This document shows, piece by piece, positions 23,350 through 31,658 of a stretch of DNA of 64,000 bases. The notes under the pieces are model-generated. The model saw only the letters and a list, made by a program, of their open reading frames with translations, ran no database searches and was not told where the DNA came from. Position 1 is the stretch's first letter; the number at the start of each line of letters is the position of its first letter. The position numbers and the translations under genes were made by a program. This DNA is from F23-B02 sp963613665 (GTDB taxonomy: Bacteria > Bacillota > Clostridia > Oscillospirales > Oscillospiraceae), in assembly GCA_963613665.1 (NCBI GenBank), contig CAVEAL010000005.1, positions 48,266 through 112,265 on the forward strand, written 5' to 3'.

Positions 23350-24026
23350 TGGATCTTAGCAGAATTCTCGCCTACACGAAGGCGCTGAGCGAAAACAACG
23401 ACAGAACGTGGTTTCACGATAACCACAGGCAATACGAGCAGGCGCAGGAGGATTTCCTCATGCTCCTTGACGTCATGAAATTCGTCCTTGCAAAGGACGC
23501 GCCGGAGCTCGGCGATCAGCTTCTTTTTGAAAACCCGAAAAATTTCATGTACCGCATACCGCGCGACATGCGCTACAGCAAGAACAAAACGCCCTATAAT
23601 CCGGCGTTCAGAGCCTACCTGTCGCCGCGCAAAAAGGACTTTCTGCCGCTTTCGTACTATCTGCACATAAGCCACGAAAGATGCATCATCGAAGCGGGCG
23701 CGTGGCCGTGGGAGGCAAAGCAGCTGAGCCGTCTGCGCGAGCACATCGCCTATAACTATGAGGAGCTCGACGCGATATGCGCCGAAAACGGCCTTGAGGT
23801 ATGGGGCGAGCAGCTAAAGCGCACGCCGCGCGGCTATGATGCGGATCATCCCGCAGCCGACTGGCTGAAATATAAGTTCTGGCTCACCGAGCACAGCTTC
23901 ACGGCAGATGATATAAGCAACCTTGATAACTTCGCCGAGGCCGCGGGAGCGGCAGTGCGCAGATTCGAGCCGTTCAGGCAGTTCCTGATGGCCGCGTTTG
24001 ACGACAGAATATACGAAAACGAATAA
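23349..24026 (+). CDS. DUF2461 family protein
   Basis: A 225-residue member of DUF2461 (TIGR02453). Diagnostic segments are NNDRTWFHDNHRQYEQA near the N-terminus and YRIPRDMRYSKNKTPYNPAFRAYL, followed by YYLHISHERCIIEAGAW. The function is unknown. The ATG overlaps the fhs stop, so it is translated with it, and a strong terminator closes the operon. There is no evident mechanistic link to one-carbon metabolism; it may be a passenger. Confidence 0.87.
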   Translation: MDLSRILAYTKALSENNDRTWFHDNHRQYEQAQEDFLMLLDVMKFVLAKDAPELGDQLLFENPKNFMYRIPRDMRYSKNKTPYNPAFRAYLSPRKKDFLPLSYYLHISHERCIIEAGAWPWEAKQLSRLREHIAYNYEELDAICAENGLEVWGEQLKRTPRGYDADHPAADWLKYKFWLTEHSFTADDISNLDNFAEAAGAAVRRFEPFRQFLMAAFDDRIYENE

Positions 24027-24060
24027 TAAAACGAGCACCCAAAAGGGTGCTCGTTTTATT
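24025..24060. terminator. Bidirectional terminator
   Basis: AATAAAACGAGCACCC and its perfect complement (16 bp) around AAAA, between convergent genes. Confidence 0.9.
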
Positions 24061-24068
24061 ATGTAAAC

Positions 24069-24782
24069 CTATATCATAAACACATCGCCGTAGGGATAGG
24101 GACTGCCGGACTTTTCGAGCGTCCAGTGCTCAAAGGCGGTCTTATCGCGCACGACCATGCCCGAAAGGCGCGATATGCCGAGCGTCCTGAGCTCGGGACA
24201 CATCGGCGTTGTGGGGCCTATAATGATTGTCTTTGCGTTTTTCGACAGCTCCAGCAGGCGCGGCAGAGTCTTGTTTATGGCGGCGCTCGCCGTCATTATG
24301 ACGATGTCGCAGGCCGGCAGAAGGTATTCGCAGGCCGAGTCGGGATAATCGCCGGACTTGGGGCTGCGCTCGATTATGTAAACCTCGCTCGCACCATTCA
24401 GAGCCTCTGGCTGTAAGCTCATGTGCCCGATGAGGGCGATTTTTTTGCCCACGGTCTCCATGCCCTTGGTGCAGCTTCTGTCGTAATCGCAGAGTGCGCC
24501 AAGCTCCTTCAGGCGTTCGGACGTATTGTAAAACGCGTTTATGACCGCCATGGCCTCGGAGGCCTCGAGCAGGTTCCACGAGCGCACCGCACCGGCGGCC
24601 TCACGCGCCGTAAGTCCCTCAAGCGTGGGGAGCATGCGGTCACGGCTTTGCAGAGTATCGTGCAGCGCGATACCGTACCGGCCATCGCTGAGCTCCGCTG
24701 CTATCCATGACATGCCGTGAATTATACGTTTGACGTATAGGTCAGTCAAAATTCCGCTTATTAAAATATCGTAATAATCCAT
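24069..24782 (-). CDS. DUF364/DUF4213 putative heavy-metal chelation protein
   Basis: A 237-residue protein of the DUF4213-DUF364 architecture: an enolase-N-like first part, then a Rossmann-like second part with VGKKIALIGHM, VYIIERSPKSGDYPDSACEYLLPACDIVIMTASAAINKT and ILGP-type IIIGPTTPMCP. Family members have been proposed to bind or chelate transition metals or cofactors. Single gene with its own promoter, divergent from tatD. Confidence 0.85.
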   Translation of the reverse strand: MDYYDILISGILTDLYVKRIIHGMSWIAAELSDGRYGIALHDTLQSRDRMLPTLEGLTAREAAGAVRSWNLLEASEAMAVINAFYNTSERLKELGALCDYDRSCTKGMETVGKKIALIGHMSLQPEALNGASEVYIIERSPKSGDYPDSACEYLLPACDIVIMTASAAINKTLPRLLELSKNAKTIIIGPTTPMCPELRTLGISRLSGMVVRDKTAFEHWTLEKSGSPYPYGDVFMI

Positions 24783-24800
24783 AATTTATCCTCCGACAGC

Positions 24801-24830
24801 ATTATATCACCGCTTGCGCCGATATATCAA
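24801..24830 (-). promoter_or_regulatory. Promoter of the DUF364 gene
   Basis: On the minus strand TTGATA (24830-24825), an 18-base spacer and TATAAT (24806-24801). It overlaps the tatD promoter on the other strand. Confidence 0.55.
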
Positions 24831-24843
24831 GTGATGATATAAT
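24814..24843 (+). promoter_or_regulatory. Promoter of the tatD-phosphatase pair
   Basis: TTGCGC (24814-24819), an 18-base spacer and TATAAT (24838-24843). The predicted start is near 24850, giving a leader of about 20 bases. Confidence 0.55.
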
Positions 24844-24868
24844 CTCAGATATAATGGAGGTATTGCCG

Positions 24869-25636
24869 ATGATATTTGACACTCACGCGCATTATGACAG
24901 CGGCGCATTCAACGCCGACCGCTTTGAGCTGCTCGCGTCCATGCCCGGAAAAAACGTCGGGCTCATCGTTGACCCAGGCTGCGATCTCGAAAGCAGCCGC
25001 GATGCGATAGCCATTGCCGAGCGCTGCAGCTTTGTCTACGCCGCCGTCGGCTGGCATCCGGAGGATATGGACAAGCTCTCAGAGGACGCTTTTGCGGAGC
25101 TTGAAAGACTCACGGAGCACCCCAGGTGCGTCGCCGTCGGGGAGATCGGACTTGACTATTACTGGGACTCAGAGCACAAGGATGAGCAGAAGGCGCTGTT
25201 TATCCGCCAGATCGAGCTTGCACTCAGGATAAACAAGCCCGTCATCGTCCACGACCGCGAGGCTCACGGCGACTGCTTTGACATAGTCTGCCGCTACCCC
25301 GAGCTGTGCGGCGTATTCCACTGCTACTCCGGCAGCGCGGAGATGGCCGCAGAGCTTCTGAAACGCGGCTGGTACCTCGGCTTTGACGGGCCGATAACAT
25401 ATAAAAACGCACGCAAATCCATAGAGGTGCTCGAAATGTGCCCGCTTGAGCGCATCGTCATCGAGACCGACAGTCCGTATCTCACACCCGTTCCGAACAG
25501 AGGCAAGCGCAACGATTCCTCAAACCTCAGATACGTCATCGAGAAGATAGCCGAGATAAAGGGTCTTGACCCGCAGACTGTCGAGCGCGCAACATTCGAA
25601 AACGGCAAAAAACTTTACGGAATGGAGGATGCGTAA
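24869..25636 (+). CDS. TatD family metal-dependent hydrolase
   Basis: A 255-residue TatD-type DNase/hydrolase. It starts IFDTHAHYDSGAF, the first two metal-binding histidines; EIGLDYYWD gives the bridging Glu; PVIVHDREAHGD and VFHCYSGSAE supply further His ligands; ETDSPYLTP carries the catalytic Asp. Family roles include 3'-5' exonuclease activity and RNA quality control. The ATG at 24869 has GGAGG nine bases upstream; the ATG at 24854 would place that site inside the gene. Its stop overlaps the phosphatase start. Confidence 0.93.
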   Translation: MIFDTHAHYDSGAFNADRFELLASMPGKNVGLIVDPGCDLESSRDAIAIAERCSFVYAAVGWHPEDMDKLSEDAFAELERLTEHPRCVAVGEIGLDYYWDSEHKDEQKALFIRQIELALRINKPVIVHDREAHGDCFDIVCRYPELCGVFHCYSGSAEMAAELLKRGWYLGFDGPITYKNARKSIEVLEMCPLERIVIETDSPYLTPVPNRGKRNDSSNLRYVIEKIAEIKGLDPQTVERATFENGKKLYGMEDA

Positions 25637-26451
25637 TGTACGCACCGGAGATCATACTCGGCGGAGCGCCTAACGCCCGCGACCTCGGCGGCATCGAGAC
25701 GCTCGACGGCAGGACGCTCAGGCGCGGCCGCCTCATCCGCAGCGGCATGCTCTCGCGCCTTGACGATAAGGACATCGCCTATCTCAAAAGCGCCGGTCTG
25801 CGCACGGTCGTTGACTTCCGCACGGCCGCAGAGCGCATCCAGAAGCCGGACCGTCTGCCCGAGGGCACGGAGTACATAGTCTGCCCCATGCTTGAGGACA
25901 AGACAGACGGCATAACGCGCGACAAGCCCGAGACCGAGGACGAGGAGGCGCAGCGCACGGTCAAAATGGCGCAGCGGCTCATGGCGCGGGACCCGGACGG
26001 CGCGGCGCAGATGCGCTCGCTGTATCCTCTGCTGGTGACACTCGAGCACTCGGTGCTGCACTACCGGCAATTTTTCGAGATACTCCTTCACCATGAGGAT
26101 GGCGCGCTTTTGTACCACTGCACGCTGGGCAAGGACCGCGTCGGAACGGCAACGGCACTCATACTCTCGGCGCTGAATGTCCCGCGTGAGACGATATATT
26201 CGGACTATCTCATAACACGCGTGCGCTGCGCACCCGGTACGGAGCGGCTCGTTGAAAACTGTGCGCGCTATACCGGCGACACCGCGACTTTGGAGTTTAT
26301 CCGTGCGATAGATACCGCCAGAGAGGATTTTCTCGGCGCGGCCTTCGAGGCCATAGATGAAAGCTGCGGCAGCATGGATAACTTCCTGCGCGATCGGATG
26401 GGACTCGACAGCAAAAAGCTCAGCCGCCTGCGCGAGCTGTATCTGAACTGA
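25636..26451 (+). CDS. Tyrosine/serine protein phosphatase (Y_phosphatase3 family)
   Basis: A 271-residue phosphatase with the catalytic P-loop HCTLGKDRVG: Cys162 and Arg168, with the Lys-Asp insertion typical of MptpB/LipA-like enzymes that also act on phosphoinositides. N-terminal NARDLGG and RGRLIRSGMLS are the family's other hallmarks. There is no signal peptide, so it is cytosolic. It is translationally coupled to tatD by the overlap TAATG. Confidence 0.9.
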   Translation: MYAPEIILGGAPNARDLGGIETLDGRTLRRGRLIRSGMLSRLDDKDIAYLKSAGLRTVVDFRTAAERIQKPDRLPEGTEYIVCPMLEDKTDGITRDKPETEDEEAQRTVKMAQRLMARDPDGAAQMRSLYPLLVTLEHSVLHYRQFFEILLHHEDGALLYHCTLGKDRVGTATALILSALNVPRETIYSDYLITRVRCAPGTERLVENCARYTGDTATLEFIRAIDTAREDFLGAAFEAIDESCGSMDNFLRDRMGLDSKKLSRLRELYLN

Positions 26452-26454
26452 AAA

Positions 26455-26474
26455 AAGCACCCGCGAGGGTGCTT
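26455..26474 (+). terminator. First hairpin after the phosphatase gene
   Basis: AAGCACCC and GGGTGCTT around GCGA, four bases past the stop. It has no T-run and probably works with the next hairpin. Confidence 0.5.
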
Positions 26475-26488
26475 GAAACCGTCAAAGG

Positions 26489-26512
26489 ACCGGCCTTCGG
26501 GCCGGTTCTTTT
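26489..26512 (+). terminator. Terminator with TTCG tetraloop
   Basis: ACCGGCC and GGCCGGT around TTCG, followed by TCTTTTTC. Confidence 0.8.
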
Positions 26513-26585
26513 TCTGCATTTTACGGGCTGTTTTCAATTGCAGGTGATATTCCGCTCCCCGGCGGTCTGAGCTGTTTCACCACCG

Positions 26586-27287
26586 TTACAGCGGCTGCTT
26601 TTTCATCTGCGCCCATTTGCGCGGGTATTTCGGGTGCGTGGGCTTTATTTTTTCGATGACGACGGCAGCGTGAGTTATATCCGTTCCGGGGATGGTGTAG
26701 CGCACGGTGTCTTTGAGCTGAGCGCCGAGCAGCTGCATGGCCTTTTCCGCCTCCGCGACCTCCTGATCGCAGTCGGGACCCTTCATGGCGATAAACGTCC
26801 CCCCTGTGCGCAGATACGGCAGGCACAGCTCACAGAGCGTGCCGAGACGCGCAACGGCACGCGAAACGGCGATATCATAGGCCGCGCGGCGCTCCTCCGG
26901 CAGCTCCTCTGCGCGGGCGTGGATGCATTCAAGTCCAGTGAGCGCGAGCTTATCGCGCAGCTCCGCGAGAAAATCAATGCGCTTATTGAGACTGTCGAGC
27001 AGCGTTATGTCCATATCCGGCTGCACTATCTTGAGCACCATGCCCGGAAAGCCCGCGCCCGTTCCGACATCAACTACCCTTTTGCCGGAAAAATCACAGA
27101 CCGTGAGCAGCGCCGCGCAGTCGAGAAAATGCAGCCGTGCAACGTCCTCCTGCCCGCTTATGGCGGTAAGGTTCATGACTCGGTTGCGCTCCTCGAGATA
27201 TTCGTAATATGTCTTCAGCCTGCCGACGGCATCCGCATCGGGTGCGATGCCGAGCTGCGCAAAGCCCTCGTTCAATATCTTATCCAT
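26586..27287 (-). CDS. rsmG: 16S rRNA (guanine-527-N7)-methyltransferase
   Basis: A 233-residue RsmG/GidB. The SAM-binding motif is VVDVGTGAGFPGMVLKI, preceded by NLTAI and HFLDCAALL, both typical; FIAMKGPDCDQE lies in the C-terminal half. It methylates the 530 loop of 16S rRNA, and loss gives low-level streptomycin resistance in other bacteria. The ATG at 27287 has TGGAGAAC; the 13 extra upstream codons run through a terminator and are not credible. It lies apart from the usual mnmG partner. Confidence 0.95.
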   Translation of the reverse strand: MDKILNEGFAQLGIAPDADAVGRLKTYYEYLEERNRVMNLTAISGQEDVARLHFLDCAALLTVCDFSGKRVVDVGTGAGFPGMVLKIVQPDMDITLLDSLNKRIDFLAELRDKLALTGLECIHARAEELPEERRAAYDIAVSRAVARLGTLCELCLPYLRTGGTFIAMKGPDCDQEVAEAEKAMQLLGAQLKDTVRYTIPGTDITHAAVVIEKIKPTHPKYPRKWAQMKKQPL

Positions 27288-27302
27288 GTGTTCTCCAATG
27301 AA

Positions 27303-27334
27303 AAAATGAGTCGGGTTTTTGCCCAACTCATTTT
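27303..27334 (-). terminator. Terminator of the SleB-like hydrolase gene
   Basis: AAAATGAGT-GGG with CCC-ACTCATTTT, 12 of 13 pairs, around a six-base loop just past the stop at 27359. Confidence 0.75.
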
Positions 27335-27358
27335 AGCATAATTCATTTCCTTTAGCAA

Positions 27359-28201
27359 TCACATAAAGAAATTGTGGTCGGCTATCTGACACAGCCATGT
27401 CGTTTCGATCATGCCGCTGCCCCAGTACCGTCCGGTCTGGAAAAACAGCGCGTCACCGACGGTGTTGTAGCCCTCGTACACGAGCTTTGCGCAGACAACG
27501 CTTATCTCATACGGCTCGCCGTAGATAGCGCCGCTTGATACAACGCTGAACTGCCCGGCCTGGAAGATAACATCCTTGACGGTCTCGCCGAATCTCGCGT
27601 CTCCGGCACGGTTGAGGATAACGTTTCCGACACCGATCTGGCCCGCCACGGGCTGATTGCCGGACTCCCATGTGATGATCCTGCTCATCCAGTAGATATC
27701 ATCCTCGCTGTAATACTCGTCTCCGCATTGGAGGATCTGTTCGTCTGCCGTGCCGAAATTGATCGAGCCTAACTCCTCATCCTGCGTAAGCTCCAGCGTG
27801 AATATCTTAGCCAGTGCATCCGTAGGGATTATGAAGCAGCCGTCAATCTCCATATAGCCGTCGGGAAGATAGAGGTATCTGCCGTTTGCACACAGGTAGT
27901 AGTCCTCAAAGCCGGCCTCGATAGTTATGCCGGCGACCTCGACGGTCAGCTTATTTATCTCTTTGTCATAGTTAACATCGGCGTCGTAGCCGAGGACTGC
28001 GCAGGCGGCCTCAAGCGAAACATAGGTGTTGTCGCCTATTATGTAGCCGCGGCAGGAAAGCAGTCCGTCAACGTATACCGGTGTCTCGGTATAGCTGACG
28101 CCATTGTCAGTTTCCTCGGCCAGCGCGGAGCCGCAGAGGAAAACGCACAGCAGACAGATAACGAACACGAGTGCAAGACTGTTCTTTTTCAGTTTACTCA
28201 T
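27359..28201 (-). CDS. Exported SleB-type cell wall hydrolase with copper-amine-oxidase-like N-terminal domain
   Basis: A 280-residue secreted protein. The signal peptide spans about residues 1-29 (LALVFVICLLCVFLCGSALA). Residues 40-150 resemble the stalk-like domain seen N-terminal in many clostridial envelope proteins (VYVDGLLSCRGYIIGDNTYVSLEAA). The C-terminal hydrolase_2 domain has ITWESGNQPVAGQIGVGNVI, with the Glu expected to be catalytic. Relatives are spore-cortex lytic transglycosylases and vegetative wall hydrolases; with SpoIIP nearby a spore role is plausible but unproven. Monocistronic. Confidence 0.88.
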   Translation of the reverse strand: MSKLKKNSLALVFVICLLCVFLCGSALAEETDNGVSYTETPVYVDGLLSCRGYIIGDNTYVSLEAACAVLGYDADVNYDKEINKLTVEVAGITIEAGFEDYYLCANGRYLYLPDGYMEIDGCFIIPTDALAKIFTLELTQDEELGSINFGTADEQILQCGDEYYSEDDIYWMSRIITWESGNQPVAGQIGVGNVILNRAGDARFGETVKDVIFQAGQFSVVSSGAIYGEPYEISVVCAKLVYEGYNTVGDALFFQTGRYWGSGMIETTWLCQIADHNFFM

Positions 28202-28556
28202 ATAACGCTCCTGTCATAAAAAATATATTCGGCAAAACACCGAACAGCGCCCGTATAACTCTCGGGCATATTTATTATAACGGAACTTTCGGGAATGAGT
28301 AAATAGTTATTTTGCACAAATGAGACTGTGTCGAATTGTGCATATTTCACATAAGTGGTTCAAAAACCGCAAGATTTAGGGGCTTTTAGGGCTTGAAACA
28401 CAGCATTTTGTGCCTTAGTCAGCTTGCACAAAAGCCGAATTTCGACAACAAATTCTTAAAAAAACGTAAAAATTATTACAAATGTTAATCACGTGTATAA
28501 CGTTATGTAAATCAATTGCGTTATACAAAAATATTATGTAAACTAAATCAGCGTTT
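28202..28556. other. AT-rich intergenic region without a gene
   Basis: About 350 bases, clearly more AT-rich than the flanking genes. It holds the upstream region of the SleB-like gene near 28202-28300 and, further on, short palindromic pieces such as ATAACGTTAT (28497-28506) and repeated TTATGTAAA. I see no ORF with a ribosome-binding site and no recognisable RNA. Confidence 0.5.
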
Positions 28557-28799
28557 TTATATGCAGTTTTTAAGCGCCTTTGAGAGCTGATCGGGACAGG
28601 ATGTGTTCTTATATCCGCACCTTATACCCTCAAGTCTCTCCGCCGCATCCTCGGCCTTCATCCCCACCAGAAGCCGCGAAATACCTTGCAAATTGCCGTC
28701 GCATCCGCCCCTGACCTCCACTTTTTCTATGTATCCGTCTTCTATATCTATCTCGAAAAGCTGCGAGCAAACGCCCTTCGGACGGTAAGTAATATGCAT
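28557..28799 (-). CDS. TSCPD domain protein (TIGR03905 family)
   Basis: An 80-residue protein ending in TSCPDQLSKALKN, the TSCPD signature also found at the C-terminus of some ribonucleotide reductases. The preceding GVCSQLFEIDIEDG and RGGCDGNLQGISRLL blocks match the small stand-alone TIGR03905 family. Cysteines in these motifs may bind zinc. The function is unknown. The ATG at 28799 follows GGGGTGA; the longer frame upstream runs across the divergent promoter region and is not credible. Confidence 0.87.
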   Translation of the reverse strand: MHITYRPKGVCSQLFEIDIEDGYIEKVEVRGGCDGNLQGISRLLVGMKAEDAAERLEGIRCGYKNTSCPDQLSKALKNCI

Positions 28800-28842
28800 A
28801 ATTTCACCCCGTATTTTGAATATTGTCGGTTTACATAATTCA

Positions 28843-28870
28843 GTATACCGCTGCACATAGATCATACCAC
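28843..28870 (+). promoter_or_regulatory. Possible sigma-E-like promoter for spoIIP
   Basis: GTATA (28843-28847) and CATACC (28863-28868) at 15-base spacing resemble the mother-cell sigma-E pattern. Bacillus spoIIP is sigma-E dependent. The match is weak and not tested. Confidence 0.3.
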
Positions 28871-28938
28871 AGCACAGCCTATAAGTACAGCATATTTTGA
28901 GATGCAGGGCAATAGAATTATCCGAGGGAGGGCTTGGT

Positions 28939-29892
28939 ATGCTGAAAAAACTCAAAGTGATCCTTGTGGGCGGACTTGCCCTGTGCTGCCTGTATCTGTT
29001 TGCCGTGTATCTGAGAACGGACAGCGGCGGGAGTGTAAAAAATACGGTGTCCGTAACGGATGCCGTGCAGCAGAGCGCCGCTCCCTCCTCCGCTCCCGCG
29101 GATACGCCGGAGCCGGTGTCGAGCGCAGCGCCGGTGCCGACGATAATACCGACGACGATATCCGGCGGACTGTCGGTAAAAAACGGCTCGGGCTACGATA
29201 TCGACATAAACGCCATACTCGCCGAGGGCTGCTCGCTGCGTCTTGAGGTGGGACAGCCGCAGATACTTATCATCCATACCCACTCGAGCGAGGCCTACTC
29301 CCCTGCCGGACTCGACAAGTATGATGATCTCGGCACGAACCGCACGCTCGACCGGAACCTGAACGTTATCCGCGTCGGCACCGAGCTTGCGCAGATATTC
29401 GAAGACTGCGGCCTGAACGTCATCCACGACACGCAGGTGTTCGACTATCCGAGCTATACCGGCTCATATAACCGCAGCTGCGAGGCGACGGAAAAGTATC
29501 TCGCCGACTATCCGAGCATAAGGATCGTCATCGACCTGCACCGCGATGCGCTGTGCTCGGACACGGTGACGTACAAGACCACGGCTACCGAGCAGGGCGT
29601 ATGCGCAAGTCAGGTCATGCTGTTTGTCGGCAGCAACGCAAGCGGTCTTGAGCACCCGAACTGGCGGCAGAACCTGAGCCTTGCGGTGTATCTGCAAAAC
29701 GCGGTGTGCAGTGCATATCCCAGCCTCATGCGGCCGATAACGCTCAGTCAGTACCGGTACAATCAGCAGCTCACGCCAGGCTCGATGATCCTCGAGGTCG
29801 GCAGCAACGGCAACACACTTCAGGAAGCGCTGGCAGCCATACGTCTGTTCGGCAAGGCCGCAGGTCCCGCGCTGGCCGCGCTTGTCGGCTAA
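28939..29892 (+). CDS. spoIIP: Stage II sporulation protein P
   Basis: A 317-residue SpoIIP: an amidase/endopeptidase that degrades septal peptidoglycan with SpoIID and SpoIIM during engulfment. An N-terminal membrane anchor (residues 3-22) and a Ser/Pro/Ala-rich linker precede the catalytic domain, with HTHSSEAYSPAG (zinc His and Glu), IDLHRDA and ILEVGSNGNTLQEA. The ATG at 28939 has GAGGGAGGG; the frame opens 14 codons earlier without such a site. It is shorter than the Bacillus protein (about 400), mostly in the linker. Strong evidence that the host makes spores. Confidence 0.95.
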   Translation: MLKKLKVILVGGLALCCLYLFAVYLRTDSGGSVKNTVSVTDAVQQSAAPSSAPADTPEPVSSAAPVPTIIPTTISGGLSVKNGSGYDIDINAILAEGCSLRLEVGQPQILIIHTHSSEAYSPAGLDKYDDLGTNRTLDRNLNVIRVGTELAQIFEDCGLNVIHDTQVFDYPSYTGSYNRSCEATEKYLADYPSIRIVIDLHRDALCSDTVTYKTTATEQGVCASQVMLFVGSNASGLEHPNWRQNLSLAVYLQNAVCSAYPSLMRPITLSQYRYNQQLTPGSMILEVGSNGNTLQEALAAIRLFGKAAGPALAALVG

Positions 29893-30067
29893 GCCCTTAT
29901 TTATTAATGTATAACTCCTTGTGAAATTTCTAAAAACATCCGCGCAGGTGTTGCGTATACCACAGTTATACAGTTTGTCTCCTATTATAATAAGTACAGA
30001 AAGACGGAACACGTCGTTCAGTTTAAAGTAAAGTGTAAAGTGTATTTATTTCAGGAGGTAAAATATT

Positions 30068-30634
30068 ATGGCAAAATGGGTATGCCCCGTATGCGGCTAT
30101 GTTCACGAAGGCGACACTCCCCCCGAGAAGTGCCCGATCTGCAACGTTCCCGGCAGTAAGTTCACCATGCAGTCCGAGGAAAAGACCTGGGCGGCAGAGC
30201 ATGTGGTCGGCGTCGGCAAGACCTTCGGCGCAGACGTTCCAGAAAATGTCCGCGAGGAGATCATCAGCGGACTGCGCGCAAACTTCGAGGGCGAGTGCTC
30301 CGAGGTCGGCATGTACCTTGCGATGGCGCGTGTTGCCCACCGCGAAGGTTATCCCGAGATCGGCCTTTACTGGGAGAAGGCAGCTTACGAGGAGGCCGAG
30401 CACGCGGCAAAGTTTGCAGAGCTCCTCGGCGAGGTGATCACCGATTCCACCAAGAAGAACCTCGAGATGCGCGTTGACGCGGAAAACGGCGCAACCGCCG
30501 GCAAGTTTGAGCTTGCAAAGCTTGCAAAGCAGTATAACCTCGACGCCATCCACGACACAGTCCACGAGATGGCCCGCGACGAAGCCCGCCACGGCAAGGC
30601 CTTCGAGGGTCTGCTTAAGAGATATTTCAAATAA
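30068..30634 (+). CDS. Reverse rubrerythrin (NADH-dependent peroxidase type)
   Basis: A 188-residue protein with the rubredoxin domain first: Cys6, Cys9, Cys22 and Cys25 bind iron. The di-iron four-helix domain follows, with EGECSEVGMYL, YEEAEHAAKF and RDEARHGKAF as ligand segments. This reversed order defines the clostridial revRbr, which reduces H2O2 and O2 using NADH-linked electron donors and gives anaerobes their oxygen tolerance. AGGAGG precedes the ATG. A TATAAT lies at 29986-29991, but no convincing -35 box or PerR site was found. Confidence 0.95.
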   Translation: MAKWVCPVCGYVHEGDTPPEKCPICNVPGSKFTMQSEEKTWAAEHVVGVGKTFGADVPENVREEIISGLRANFEGECSEVGMYLAMARVAHREGYPEIGLYWEKAAYEEAEHAAKFAELLGEVITDSTKKNLEMRVDAENGATAGKFELAKLAKQYNLDAIHDTVHEMARDEARHGKAFEGLLKRYFK

Positions 30635-30647
30635 GAAGCAAAATTTT

Positions 30648-30676
30648 AAGGGGAAGCCGACCGGCTTCCCCTTTGT
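30648..30676. terminator. Bidirectional terminator after reverse rubrerythrin
   Basis: AAGGGGAAGCCG and CGGCTTCCCCTT (12 bp), T-rich on both sides; it also serves the convergent lipoprotein gene. Confidence 0.85.
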
Positions 30677-30679
30677 TGT

Positions 30680-31309
30680 TTATGCTTTTGCGGGAATGGT
30701 GTATACAAAAGTCTCGTGCTCTCCCTTAGAGTTTAGAACATCAACGCTCAAGTCAAATCCGTCGGTCAGGTTTTCAGGATCAACTGCAACAACACCAAAC
30801 GCACGGATAGTGACTGTTTTACCTGCGTTCAAGAGAAAGTTCGCAGTATCGCTCATTCTATATTCACTTACTATAACAGAATAGGCAAGCGAAAAATAGT
30901 CCAATCCATCTCTATCGTTTAGATCAAACCCATTGACCGGGTAGGATTCTCCACTATACGTTACTGCAAAGTTAGTATCCCAATCTGGAAAAGGGCCGGC
31001 AAAATTGATGTACCTTCCGCGGTCTTTACTCGTAAGCGTGAAAGTTAGAGATACCAAGCAATGTCCGAGACCTGCAACGAATACTTCGTTAGCGTCATCA
31101 GTCGGTACTAAATAATTTTCACTCATAAAAGTATTATCCAAGTAGTATGCAAATTGGGCATTTTCCAAAGTGAACTCTGCCAAATCGGTGGACGCAGTCT
31201 TACCTACGTCCAGCTTTTCTTCCTCCAACTTTTCTTTTTCTGTCTCGCCGCAGGCGCACAGCGTCAACAGCATAATCAATGACAAAACAAGCGCTAATAT
31301 TCTCTTCAT
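30680..31309 (-). CDS. Putative lipoprotein of unknown function
   Basis: A 209-residue protein with a lipoprotein signal: LALVLSLIMLLTLCACGE, the lipobox cysteine at residue 20. The mature part starts with a charged Glu/Lys stretch and then a beta-rich domain resembling the DUF4352-like or immunoglobulin-like lipoproteins of Firmicutes; no catalytic motif is visible. Its start overlaps the preceding 86-codon gene by four bases. Base composition is more AT-rich than the surroundings, as in the rest of this islet. Confidence 0.75.
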   Translation of the reverse strand: MKRILALVLSLIMLLTLCACGETEKEKLEEEKLDVGKTASTDLAEFTLENAQFAYYLDNTFMSENYLVPTDDANEVFVAGLGHCLVSLTFTLTSKDRGRYINFAGPFPDWDTNFAVTYSGESYPVNGFDLNDRDGLDYFSLAYSVIVSEYRMSDTANFLLNAGKTVTIRAFGVVAVDPENLTDGFDLSVDVLNSKGEHETFVYTIPAKA

Positions 31310-31566
31310 TTTCCTACCGCTTTCTTTAATATAACTGTTTTTTCAATCACAGGTTTCTCTTCAACGCCTACTATGACATAACCTTTTTCTTTGGCACGAG
31401 CTGCAAAGGCTGAGCCGGTTTTCAAATAGCTCTGATTCTTTGGCAGTGGTGCGCCGGTTTTTTCCTCGTACTCTTTTGCTGTCAAACAAAAGTCAACGCC
31501 TTGATCAAAGAAATAATCAAGACTGTCATATTTTGGCCTTTTCCCATCGTCTCTCCTCTTTTTCAT
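31306..31566 (-). CDS. Small hypothetical protein, accessory islet
   Basis: An 86-residue, highly charged protein (many Lys, Glu and Asp; for example LTAKEYEEKTGAPLPK and ILKKAVGK at the end). I do not recognise it. The start ATG at 31566 has no ribosome-binding site: it is immediately preceded on the minus strand by TATA and the arm of a large palindrome, so it may be leaderless. It is coupled to the lipoprotein gene by a four-base overlap. Confidence 0.6.
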   Translation of the reverse strand: MKKRRDDGKRPKYDSLDYFFDQGVDFCLTAKEYEEKTGAPLPKNQSYLKTGSAFAARAKEKGYVIVGVEEKPVIEKTVILKKAVGK

Positions 31567-31605
31567 TATAATTTTATAGTGTCATAAACACTATAAAATT
31601 ATAAT
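31565..31605. promoter_or_regulatory. Perfect 18-bp palindrome between divergent small genes
   Basis: Arms 31565-31582 and 31588-31605 are perfect complements around CATAA. It is AT-rich, contains TATAAT on both strands, and touches the start codon of the 86-aa gene. It looks like a promoter-operator site, with the divergently encoded ribbon-helix-helix protein the natural ligand. Confidence 0.7.
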
Positions 31606-31658
31606 ATACACAAACTACTTCTGTCAAGTTAAACTACAAATATAAACGAGGTGTGCTT

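Noticed and set aside
29940..30000. PerR-type operator or full promoter before reverse rubrerythrin
   Set aside because: Only a TATAAT is clear; neither a -35 box at proper spacing nor the PerR dyad could be made out.
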